Origin: Candidatus Stahliibacteriota bacterium
GTDB lineage: Bacteria; Hydrothermota; Tepidihabitantia; SM23-42
Reading direction: 5' to 3'
Assembly: GCA_030670605.1 (NCBI GenBank)
Contig: DAOVBK010000040.1
Span: forward strand, 1 to 9,517
DNA: 9,517 nt
Shown here: positions 1 to 6,778 of the stretch, piece after piece
How positions within the stretch are numbered: the stretch's first letter is position 1
Layout of the letters: each line of letters begins with the position of its first letter
Notes under the pieces: generated by a model
Seen by the model: the letters and a program-made list of their open reading frames with translations, nothing else
What the model was told of the DNA's origin: nothing
Databases searched by the model: none
Translations under genes and position numbers: made by a program

Positions 1-1
1 A

Positions 2-994
2 GACTACACAGGACTCGAAGAACTACGCGTTATTCGTGATGAGTTCATGAGTCGTGAAATACCATACGTCGAATACTATCCCGTTATTGAATTCCTGACT
101 GATGGTAACCGTGTTACCGGTGCGGTGCTCTACAACATGGAAACCGGCGAGTATAAGATCGTGCAAGCAAAGGCGACGATTTTGGCAACTGGTGGCTTTG
201 GAAGGCTTCATATCCGGGGTTTCCCCACGACCAATCACTATGGCGCTACTGCCGACGGTATTGTTCTTGCTTATCGCGCCGGCGCAAAACTACGTGATAC
301 CGATACCGTGCAATATCATCCGACCGGCGCGGCGTTTCCGCAACAGATTATCGGACTCCTTCTAACTGAAAAACTACGGGGTATGGGTGCCCAGCCAGTG
401 AACAAGGATGGCGAGGCATTTGTTTTTCCACTCGAGCCACGTGATGTTGAGGCAGCAAGTTTCATTCGTGAGTGTTACGTCCGGGACAAAGGTGTTGTTA
501 CGCCAACTGGTATGCGTGGTGTCTGGCTTGATACGCCGCTTATCGAGGTGAAGAACGGCGAAGGTACAATCGAGAAGTCATTCCCTGGTATGTTCCGTAT
601 GTTCCAGCGTTTTGATCTTGATATACGCAAGGACCCTGTATTGGTTTTTCCAACGCTACACTATCAGAATGGTGGTGTTGAGACCAATCCTTGGGGCAAA
701 ACAAATCTTGAGGGTTTGTGGGTTGCCGGTGAAGTTTCTGGTGGCGTACATGGTAAAAACAGACTCATGGGTAATTCAACACTCGATTGTCTCGTGTTTG
801 GCAGGCGAACAGGGATATCTGTGGCAGAATATCTCGCGTCCAATGGCAAACAGGGGAAACTCACGCTTGAGCATATGAAGAAATATTCGGTAATGCTAAA
901 AGAGGCCGGTGTTACGACAACACAGAAAGCACCGATACTCCTGCCTGATTATCGTGGTAAGGCAGTGTTGGCGCGTATGATTGATGTGTTCTAA
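2..994 (+). CDS. Fumarate reductase/succinate dehydrogenase-type flavoprotein, C-terminal 330 residues (5' end outside window)
   Basis: The frame is open from base 2 to the TAA at 992-994, so the gene enters from the left; the ATG at 47 lies inside the protein and is not its start. Seen (numbering from base 2): QYHPTG at 104-109, TEKLRG at 121-127, PRD at 146-148, HYQNGG at 220-225, GEVSGGVHG at 243-251 and NRLMGNSTLDC at 253-263. These match the FAD_binding_2/FrdA-SdhA family. The residues that in E. coli FrdA bind the dicarboxylate or shuttle protons appear present: His106, Thr122/Glu123/Arg126, Arg147, His220 and Arg254. Inference: it interconverts fumarate and succinate or a close analogue. 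The N-terminal FAD motif (GxGxxG) is off the window. The tail after the last FAD motif is only about 60 residues, shorter than E. coli FrdA. A terminator follows, so this is the last gene of its operon. FrdA versus SdhA, and the electron partner, cannot be decided here. Confidence 0.88.
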   Translation, partial: DYTGLEELRVIRDEFMSREIPYVEYYPVIEFLTDGNRVTGAVLYNMETGEYKIVQAKATILATGGFGRLHIRGFPTTNHYGATADGIVLAYRAGAKLRDTDTVQYHPTGAAFPQQIIGLLLTEKLRGMGAQPVNKDGEAFVFPLEPRDVEAASFIRECYVRDKGVVTPTGMRGVWLDTPLIEVKNGEGTIEKSFPGMFRMFQRFDLDIRKDPVLVFPTLHYQNGGVETNPWGKTNLEGLWVAGEVSGGVHGKNRLMGNSTLDCLVFGRRTGISVAEYLASNGKQGKLTLEHMKKYSVMLKEAGVTTTQKAPILLPDYRGKAVLARMIDVF

Positions 995-1001
995 ATAAAT
1001 G

Positions 1002-1029
1002 GCATACGGCGTATAGCATATAGCATAAA
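1002..1029. repeat. Short heptamer array (GCRTANN, four units)
   Basis: Four consecutive 7-bp units beginning GCATACG, GCGTATA, GCATATA and GCATAAA lie just after the flavoprotein stop codon. The same consensus, including the exact 12-mer GCATATAGCATA, recurs in the larger array at 6709-6778. No coding potential is visible. The layout resembles the short tandemly repeated heptanucleotides known from cyanobacterial spacers; relatedness is not implied. Confidence 0.6.
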
Positions 1030-1045
1030 GTCACTGCGAAAACAT

Positions 1046-1071
1046 AAAGGGCGGCACAGCCGCCCTTTTTT
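1046..1071 (+). terminator. Rho-independent terminator of the flavoprotein gene
   Basis: A 7-bp GC stem (GGGCGGC with GCCGCCC, 1049-1055 and 1059-1065) closes on a 3-base ACA loop. It extends by three A:T pairs and is followed by six T residues at 1066-1071. It sits about 50 bases after the plus-strand stop. On the minus strand the hairpin is followed only by TTT, so it would be a weaker terminator for the opposing cluster. Confidence 0.9.
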
Positions 1072-1077
1072 GTTAGC

Positions 1078-1161
1078 GGGGTCAGGTCTCAACATTTGAC
1101 ATACCAACCTAGATTTTTGTCGCTGCTAGAACCGAAATGTCAAATGTTGAGACCTGACCCC
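1078..1161. mobile_element. 84-bp palindromic element with 25-bp perfect inverted arms
   Basis: The arms 1078-1102 and 1137-1161 are perfect reverse complements (left arm begins GGGGTCAGGTCTCAAC; right arm ends GAGACCTGACCCC) around a 34-bp loop. There is no room for a transposase. The arm sequence resembles, from memory, repeats associated with REP-associated tyrosine (Y1-type) transposases in many unrelated bacteria; this is recognition without a database check. It ends 9 bp from the stop codon of the minus-strand glutamate-synthase-like gene and could fold as a hairpin at the 3' end of that transcript. Confidence 0.7.
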
Positions 1162-1170
1162 TAACGCCTA

Positions 1171-2757
1171 TCAGCTGTCCAGTATTCTTTCTACCTCATC
1201 TTTATCCACGTCCATAACGTAAGGAATACCAGAGATATTCGCGCAGTCTTTAGTGAGTGATGCAATGTCATCACGGGTAATGTGTTTGAGTGCGAACTTT
1301 CTGTTTCCGGTCATTAATTGTCTGAGTCCTTGTGCAAGTCTCTCGATGTACGTGTATACACCGAGCGCGCCCGTTGGTACCTTCTCGAATTTCTTTGCGC
1401 CGAGTTCCTTCTTCAATTTCGAAGCGGTCACAAAGATCTCTTCTTTCTTATTACCGAAGCGCTCGACAAATACCGGTACTTCATTCTCTTCTATTCTCTT
1501 GCCGATTGTTTTCCCAACCATTGCTGCACACAGTGGTGCTCGTGCCATACCGACGATTTTCGTATACGGCGCCCCGAGTGCGATCGCTTTGAAAATTTGG
1601 TCTTCGAATGCAATACCGCCGGCAAATGCGAGAGCAGGGACGTGTTTTCCTTTCTTAGCGAGTTTGTGTGTATAGGCATAGGTGAGTGAATGGATTTCCA
1701 CGGGTGGCATACCCCATTCATTCATCATGTGCCATGGGCTCATACCCGTACCACCGCCAGCAGCATCAACAGTTAGGAGGTCGATCTTTGCTTCAGAAGA
1801 GTATTTTACCGCACGTGCAAGATCGGCTGGACGGTATGCACCAGTCTTCAAAAATACATATTTCGCACCGGCTTGACGCAATTCCTCAACTCTTTTCATG
1901 AAGGCTTCTTCTTCAACCATGCCAATACGAGAATGTCGCTCAAACTCAGTAAAGGTTCTGTGCTCAAATGCCTTGATCACATCAGGGTCAAGTGGGTCGG
2001 GCAGGACAACGTAGCCGCGTTTTTTCAGGATCTGTGCCTTCTTGAGATCTTTTATCTTAACCTCACCGCCAATATCCTTTGCACCTTGACCCCATTTTAG
2101 CTCAGCGACTTCGACACCGAGTTCCTGAATGGCATATTCCTGCACACCGAGCCGTGTATCCTCAACATTTGCCTGCACGATGATCGTACCATAGCCATCT
2201 CGCTGCCAATCTTTGTAGAGTTTGATACGGTTTTCAAGGTCTGGTGCCTTTAGTATCTTTCCGTTCTCTATTTCACTTGTCATATCCATTGCCACGACAT
2301 TCTCACCGATCGTCAGCATGATGCCTGATAGAGCTGCACCGATTGCCAACCCTTCCCAGTTGTTTTTTGCGACATTCGTAGACCCTAGCCCGGGCACAAC
2401 GACCGGGAATCGTACTTTGAGACCATTGTTCGCGCCGAATGTCTGCTCAAGGTTCACGTTCGGAAAGATCGCTTTATCTGGATCTGCTTCAATGCCAACT
2501 GCGCCGACTGCAGTACCCATAATGTTGAAGTGCGTGTAGTCAACCGGGTAGTTCTTTTCTGCCGCTGCGGTAAGAATACCAAACGGTTGTGGGTAAATCA
2601 CTTCATGACCACGGTAGGCAGATTTGCCGATTTCACACATACCAATACAGCCATCTACACACGTAACGCACATGCCGCTGAGCGGAACAATCGAGTCCTC
2701 AGTTCTGTTCTTGGTTAATGTTGCGGCTGATGCATTCATTTTTGTCAAAGAACCCAT
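1171..2757 (-). CDS. FMN-binding glutamate synthase-like protein (stand-alone GltS central/synthase domain) with N-terminal FeS motif
   Basis: A 528-residue protein. The ATG at 2757 is chosen because AGGAG (2763-2767) stands 5 bases before it; an upstream TTG at 2781 in the same frame would place this SD inside the gene. Seen: an N-terminal C-x2-C-x3-C-x3-C motif (Cys30, 33, 37, 41); the GltS-type phosphate/FMN-loop segment KWGQGAK.IGGEV at 220-233; DAAGGGTGMSP at 331-341, equivalent to GltS GHDGGTGASP; and AGGI near 379-382. Known: this family forms the TIM-barrel synthase domain of glutamate synthase. Missing: the glutamine amidotransferase domain and the C-x5-C-x4-C 3Fe-4S ligands (only Cys410 lies in that region). 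Inference: an FMN oxidoreductase fed electrons by the GltD-like domain encoded two genes upstream; whether it makes glutamate is uncertain. It is the last gene of the cluster. Confidence 0.88.
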   Translation of the reverse strand: MGSLTKMNASAATLTKNRTEDSIVPLSGMCVTCVDGCIGMCEIGKSAYRGHEVIYPQPFGILTAAAEKNYPVDYTHFNIMGTAVGAVGIEADPDKAIFPNVNLEQTFGANNGLKVRFPVVVPGLGSTNVAKNNWEGLAIGAALSGIMLTIGENVVAMDMTSEIENGKILKAPDLENRIKLYKDWQRDGYGTIIVQANVEDTRLGVQEYAIQELGVEVAELKWGQGAKDIGGEVKIKDLKKAQILKKRGYVVLPDPLDPDVIKAFEHRTFTEFERHSRIGMVEEEAFMKRVEELRQAGAKYVFLKTGAYRPADLARAVKYSSEAKIDLLTVDAAGGGTGMSPWHMMNEWGMPPVEIHSLTYAYTHKLAKKGKHVPALAFAGGIAFEDQIFKAIALGAPYTKIVGMARAPLCAAMVGKTIGKRIEENEVPVFVERFGNKKEEIFVTASKLKKELGAKKFEKVPTGALGVYTYIERLAQGLRQLMTGNRKFALKHITRDDIASLTKDCANISGIPYVMDVDKDEVERILDS

Positions 2758-2762
2758 GTTTT

Positions 2763-2767
2763 CTCCT
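2763..2767 (-). promoter_or_regulatory. Shine-Dalgarno AGGAG deciding the start of the glutamate-synthase-like gene
   Basis: On the minus strand AGGAG is followed by 5 bases and then ATG at 2757-2755. This makes the ATG a better start than the in-frame TTG at 2781, which lies upstream of the SD. Confidence 0.85.
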
Positions 2768-2804
2768 TTCAATTTCAACAAATGATTTCAAAACTTATTA
2801 AATC

Positions 2805-2834
2805 TATATAATGAAGTACAAACGACTTTGTCAT
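2805..2834 (-). promoter_or_regulatory. Possible weak internal promoter before the glutamate-synthase-like gene
   Basis: In the 73-bp spacer, the minus strand carries ATGACA (2834-2829), an 18-base gap, and TATATA (2810-2805). The -35-like box overlaps the stop codon of the preceding gene. The spacer is AT-rich and longer than other junctions in the core, so separate transcription is possible, but both boxes are imperfect. Confidence 0.25.
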
Positions 2835-3568
2835 TTCTTCTTCGCGTTATGTGCCTTTCGTTTAGCATCCTGTTGTTCTGCTTTCATCTGATCTGGTCTT
2901 CCTTCACATATGCCACAATCACCTGTCGTTCCCATCCAACATTGGTAATCCTCGTGCGTGTTAATGCAGGTCGGCTCGAGCGACAGGCAACCGCTGCAGA
3001 GGGTGGTTTCTGCATTCGGCCCCTGACACCGTAACTGACATGCAGGACAGATGTACATACAGGCACCACAGAGTCTGCAGACGTCAGATTGAATGTCGAA
3101 TGGTGTAGTAATTTTCTTCTTATAGCCTCGTTCGACAAAACCAATAGCCCCGGATTGCATTTGTTCTTTGCACATGCGCACGCACTTCCCACACAGAATG
3201 CAGTCTTCGTTTCGAGCAGGAAACCGAACTTTGCGCACATTATACTTTGATGCGAGATCCTGGATGGTTTTCGAAGATGGACAGAGTGCCACAAGTAATT
3301 CGATCATCATCTTACGCGCACTTACCACGCGCTGCGTGTTGGTTCTTACAATGAGCCCTTCTTGTACCGGATAGGTGCACGAACTAACAAGCTCCGCCTT
3401 TCCATCTGTTCCGATTTCAACAAGACAGAGCCGACACCCACCGTATGGTGAAAGTCCTTCGTCATAGCACAGCGTCGGTATTTCAATACCAAAGAACTTA
3501 CATGCCTCAAGTATTGTATACCCTTCTGGTATTTGGACTTCGAGACCGTTCAGAGTGAAGTTTACCAT
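2831..3568 (-). CDS. NuoG/HydA-N-terminus-like iron-sulfur protein with 2Fe-2S, two 4Fe-4S motifs and a Cys-rich tail
   Basis: A 245-residue soluble FeS protein. Seen: a plant-type [2Fe-2S] domain with Cys34-x10-Cys45-x2-Cys48-x15-Cys64; a helical linker (about 80-115) in the place where NuoG and HydA carry the His/Cys-ligated cluster, here with a single Cys96; two C-x2-C-x2-C-x3-C motifs (Cys123-133 and Cys164-174); then eight further cysteines at 177, 181, 191, 194, 201, 210, 218 and 221; and a Lys/Ala-rich end. There is no H-cluster domain, so it is not a hydrogenase. Its ATG overlaps the TAA of the preceding fusion gene by one base (TAATG) with AAGGAG just upstream, which implies translational coupling and tight stoichiometry. 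Inference: an electron-wire subunit of a complex with the NuoF-GltD fusion, passing electrons towards ferredoxin or the GltS-like protein. Confidence 0.88.
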   Translation of the reverse strand: MVNFTLNGLEVQIPEGYTILEACKFFGIEIPTLCYDEGLSPYGGCRLCLVEIGTDGKAELVSSCTYPVQEGLIVRTNTQRVVSARKMMIELLVALCPSSKTIQDLASKYNVRKVRFPARNEDCILCGKCVRMCKEQMQSGAIGFVERGYKKKITTPFDIQSDVCRLCGACMYICPACQLRCQGPNAETTLCSGCLSLEPTCINTHEDYQCWMGTTGDCGICEGRPDQMKAEQQDAKRKAHNAKKK

Positions 3569-6500
3569 TATGACTCCTTCTCATCATCGATTTTTTTAAC
3601 TTCTAAATCACAGCGCAGGCATCGTCTTGCTTCTAACACTGCTGATTTTTTACTTAATCCCAGGTCAACTTCTTTGAAGTTCTTTTTTCTCTTTTGGACA
3701 GCGAGATATTTTGGAACCTGTTTCGATGTTTCGAGTACTTCTTCGACTCCGAGGGTGACTGGTTCGACGTAAACTGAAGGTCGTGTTACCGTATAGGTGA
3801 ATTCCATTGTTTCACCCTTTAGATGCTTATCTATTGACTGTGCAACCTTTTTGCCATCTGTCATGGCCTGTATCACTGTACTTGGTCCTCTGATAACATC
3901 ACCGCCAGCAAAGACACCCTTTATGTTTGTCGCGAGTGTCTCCGCATCAACCTCAAGCGTGTTCCAGCCACTAATTTTGAAATCGGTGTCCTTGTCGAGC
4001 CAGGTTAGGTCTGGTTGTTCACTGATCGCCTGTATCAATGTATCGATTTCTATGATAAACCCCGAATCCTTTATTGGCACCGGTCGTCGTCTTCCGCTTG
4101 CATCCACCGCACCGAGTTCCATACGTTGGCACTCGAGAGCAACGATTTTGTTATTTTTCTTTATCGCCGCTGTCGGTGTTGTCAGAAAGTGAATTTCGAT
4201 TCCCTCTTCGAGGGCTGCTTCGATTTCCTCTTTGTAGGCTGGCATCTCTGCACGTGTTCTTCTGTAGAGTATGATAACCCGTTCAACGTCTGGTAATCGG
4301 TATGCGACCCGCGCCGCATCGACTGCTGAATTTCCGCCACCAACAACAGCAACGGTTTTTCCGAGTTCAATCTTTTTACCGAGGTGTACGTTTGTCAAGA
4401 AGCGCATCGCTGGTATGATTCCGTCTGCGTCTTCGTTCGGAATGCCGAGCTTGATACTGACGTGTGCGCCGATCGCAAGGTAGATGGCTTCATACCCTTT
4501 TTTAAAGAGATCATTGATCGTGAAATCGCGTCCGAGTTTTTGGTTGGTCTTGATCTGAGCGCCAGCGTTGACCACACGTGCGACGTCCTCTTTGAGTACT
4601 GCTCGCGGAAGCCTATATTCAGGGATACCGAGTGCGCACATACCACCTGTAACTGATTCTGCTTCAAAGATCGTTGGCGCGTAACCCTTTTGCGTGAGTT
4701 CATGCGCAGCAGTAAGCCCTGATGGCCCAGCGCCGATTATGGCAACTTTCTTGCCACGTGGTATTTTCTTCGGGCTCTTCTTATGTCCATTACCGTATTC
4801 GATGGCGCATCGCTTGAGTGCACGGATTGAAATAGGATCGCCACCTTGACCTGCTCTACATTTCGTCTCACATGGGTGATGGCAGACACGCGCACAGATG
4901 CCGAGGAGTGGATTATCCTTGAGAATAATGTCATATGCCTTCTTGAATTGACCGCGTGCAATGTACGCGATATACTGCGGCGCTTCCGTGTCTATTGGAC
5001 AGGTATGTTGACACGGTGATGAAATGATTTCTTTGCAGACAACCCCAGGACATCGTTTATGTTTGATATGCGCTACATACTCGTCACGGAAGTATTCAAG
5101 TGTACTCAGTACAGGATTGCCAGCGGTTTGGCCGAGGCCGCACATCGATGCATCACGTGTCGCAATCGCGAGTTCGTGGAGCACCTCAATGTCTTCCATG
5201 GTGCCTTCGCCTTTTGTGATTTTGTCAAGGATTTCATACATTCGCTGCGTACCTTCACGACATGACAAACATTTTCCGCAGGATTCATCGCGTAAGAAAT
5301 TCATGAAGTATTTCGCAATATCAACCATACACGTATCTTCATCCATAACAATCATGCCACCAGAACCCATCATCGAACCGACCTGTTTGAGTGATTCGTA
5401 GTCGATTGGGATATCGAGCAGTTTCTTGGGAATACAACCGCCGGAAGGCCCACCAGTCTGTACCGCCTTGAATTTCTTATTCTCTGGTATGCCACCGCCG
5501 ATTTCATATACGATATCTTTAAGTGTGATACCCATCGGCACTTCAACAAGACCAGTGTTGTTGATTTTACCAACAAGTGAAAAGATTTTTGTTCCTTTGC
5601 TTCCTTCTGTACCGATTTCTGAATACCATGAGCTCCCTTTGAGTATTATCTGAGGAACATTAGCCCAGGTTTCAACATTATTAATATTGGTTGGTTTACC
5701 AAAGAGTCCTTTTTCCACAGGGTACGGGGGTCGTTGTTTTGGCACACCGACTTTTCCTTCTATTGCAGCAAGAAGTGATGTTTCCTCGCCAGAGACAAAG
5801 GCACCCGCGCCCCGAACGAGCTCAATATCAAAGTCAAAACCGGTGCCGAGAATATTCTTGCCAAGGAGACCGTATGAACGTACCTGCTTAAGCGCAATAT
5901 CGAGGCGCTTAATAGCGAGCGGATATTCGGTGCGCACGTAAATGTATCCTTGGTGAGCGCCGATACCTTTTGCACCGATTATCATACCCTCAATCACTGC
6001 GTGAGGGTCGGCTTCCAGGACGCTGCGGGCCATAAAAGCGCCAGGATCTCCTTCATCAGCGTTGCAAACAATGAATTTACCGTTGCCCGTTGTTTTTCTG
6101 CATAATTCCCATTTCAGCCCAGTAGGAAATCCCGCGCCGCCACGACCACGTAATCCTGATGCTTTAATCTCCTTTATGATCTCCTTTGAGGTCATTTCTG
6201 ACAGAGCTTTCTGAAGTGCCTGATATCCATCAAATCCAATGTATTCATCGATGTTCTCTGGGTCCATGCGTCCACGGTTCTTGAGTACAAGAAGTTGTTG
6301 ATGCTTGAAAAAACCGATGTCCATCATCTTCGGGATTGGCCGTTCCTCTGCTGGCGGAACGTACATCAACTTCTTAACAGGTCGTCCCTTTAAGAAGTGT
6401 TCCTCAACGAGATGAGGAACATCTTCCTTTTTCAGCCTTTGATAGAATATTCCATCGGGTTGTACAACGAGAATTGGACCGCGTTCGCAGAATCCATTGC

Positions 6501-6642
6501 AGCCAGTTGAAATGACAAGAACTTCATTCTGCAACTTCCGTTTCACAATTTCTTTTTCTAGTGCTTTCTTTATTTCATACGAACCAGCAGCAACGCAACC
6601 AGTGCCTGCGCATACGAGCAGATGTGTTCGATACTGTTTCAA
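3568..6642 (-). CDS. Ferredoxin-NuoF-GltD fusion: NADH-binding FMN/FeS module joined to a NADPH-type FAD/FeS module
   Basis: A 1024-residue soluble oxidoreductase. Seen in order: a thioredoxin-like [2Fe-2S] domain (Cys11, 16, 48, 52); a NuoF module with GRGGAGFPTG at 166-175, NADEGDPGAF at 194-203 and GEETSLL at 285-291, plus N3-type 4Fe-4S ligands Cys455/458/461 and Cys501 (C-x2-C-x2-C-x39-C); a linker with Cys531 and Cys536; a GltD/NfnB-like module with FeS cysteines 544, 548, 583, 587, 591 and 595, FAD motif GAGPSG at 637-642, nucleotide motif GGGNSA at 768-773 followed by YRRTRAEMPA near 793-802, and GVFAGGD at 909-915; and a final RCLRC (Cys1008, 1011). Known: NuoF domains bind FMN/NAD(H); GltD/NfnB domains bind FAD and usually NADP(H). 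Inference: electrons move between the two pyridine-nucleotide sites and FeS partners, possibly by bifurcation. The start is the TTG at 6642, placed 5 bases after AAGGAGG; the TTG at 6660 precedes this SD and is less likely. Confidence 0.92.
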   Translation of the reverse strand: MKQYRTHLLVCAGTGCVAAGSYEIKKALEKEIVKRKLQNEVLVISTGCNGFCERGPILVVQPDGIFYQRLKKEDVPHLVEEHFLKGRPVKKLMYVPPAEERPIPKMMDIGFFKHQQLLVLKNRGRMDPENIDEYIGFDGYQALQKALSEMTSKEIIKEIKASGLRGRGGAGFPTGLKWELCRKTTGNGKFIVCNADEGDPGAFMARSVLEADPHAVIEGMIIGAKGIGAHQGYIYVRTEYPLAIKRLDIALKQVRSYGLLGKNILGTGFDFDIELVRGAGAFVSGEETSLLAAIEGKVGVPKQRPPYPVEKGLFGKPTNINNVETWANVPQIILKGSSWYSEIGTEGSKGTKIFSLVGKINNTGLVEVPMGITLKDIVYEIGGGIPENKKFKAVQTGGPSGGCIPKKLLDIPIDYESLKQVGSMMGSGGMIVMDEDTCMVDIAKYFMNFLRDESCGKCLSCREGTQRMYEILDKITKGEGTMEDIEVLHELAIATRDASMCGLGQTAGNPVLSTLEYFRDEYVAHIKHKRCPGVVCKEIISSPCQHTCPIDTEAPQYIAYIARGQFKKAYDIILKDNPLLGICARVCHHPCETKCRAGQGGDPISIRALKRCAIEYGNGHKKSPKKIPRGKKVAIIGAGPSGLTAAHELTQKGYAPTIFEAESVTGGMCALGIPEYRLPRAVLKEDVARVVNAGAQIKTNQKLGRDFTINDLFKKGYEAIYLAIGAHVSIKLGIPNEDADGIIPAMRFLTNVHLGKKIELGKTVAVVGGGNSAVDAARVAYRLPDVERVIILYRRTRAEMPAYKEEIEAALEEGIEIHFLTTPTAAIKKNNKIVALECQRMELGAVDASGRRRPVPIKDSGFIIEIDTLIQAISEQPDLTWLDKDTDFKISGWNTLEVDAETLATNIKGVFAGGDVIRGPSTVIQAMTDGKKVAQSIDKHLKGETMEFTYTVTRPSVYVEPVTLGVEEVLETSKQVPKYLAVQKRKKNFKEVDLGLSKKSAVLEARRCLRCDLEVKKIDDEKES

Positions 6643-6647
6643 AATAG

Positions 6648-6654
6648 CCTCCTT
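6648..6654 (-). promoter_or_regulatory. Strong Shine-Dalgarno AAGGAGG fixing a TTG start for the fusion gene
   Basis: The minus strand reads AAGGAGG, 5 bases, then TTG at 6642-6640. A longer reading from the TTG at 6660 would put this near-perfect ribosome-binding site inside the coding sequence and would itself lack one. Confidence 0.8.
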
Positions 6655-6666
6655 GGCCAATGCAAA

Positions 6667-6694
6667 ATGCTCGATGCCTCACGCATTACGCTTG
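6667..6694. repeat. Four degenerate heptamers next to the main array
   Basis: The units ATGCTCG, ATGCCTC, ACGCATT and ACGCTTG keep GC in register every 7 bases. They are shifted by two bases relative to the larger array that starts at 6709. The repeat lies in the 132-bp spacer between the ferredoxin-domain gene and the fusion gene. Confidence 0.45.
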
Positions 6695-6708
6695 TGACTA
6701 AAATGACT

Positions 6709-6778
6709 GCAACCTGCATTTGGCATGTAGCATATAGCATACAGCGTACTGCGTTTTGCGTACCGCGTTCGGCATCAA
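6709..6778. repeat. Ten-unit heptamer array, consensus GCRTNNN
   Basis: Ten consecutive 7-bp units all begin with GC (GCAACCT, GCATTTG, GCATGTA, GCATATA, GCATACA, GCGTACT, GCGTTTT, GCGTACC, GCGTTCG, GCATCAA). The last unit runs into the stop codon of the ferredoxin-domain gene at 6775-6777. Units are degenerate after the fourth base, so this is an old or constrained repeat. The unit pair GCATATA-GCATA is shared with the array at 1002-1029. No open frame or hairpin with a T-run was seen, so transcription probably continues through it. Confidence 0.7.

Noticed and set aside
1253..1675. Long plus-strand open frames opposite the glutamate-synthase-like gene (also opposite the NuoF-GltD gene, e.g. 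3797-4192 and 5024-5401).
   Set aside because: They are antisense shadows of genes with strong motif support, lack ribosome-binding sites and have low-complexity Ser/Pro/Cys-rich translations.
2807..2812. A TATAAT hexamer on the plus strand in the 2758-2830 spacer.
   Set aside because: A plus-strand promoter here would read antisense into the NuoG-like gene and no plus-strand gene follows; no -35 match was evident. AT-rich spacer is enough to explain it.
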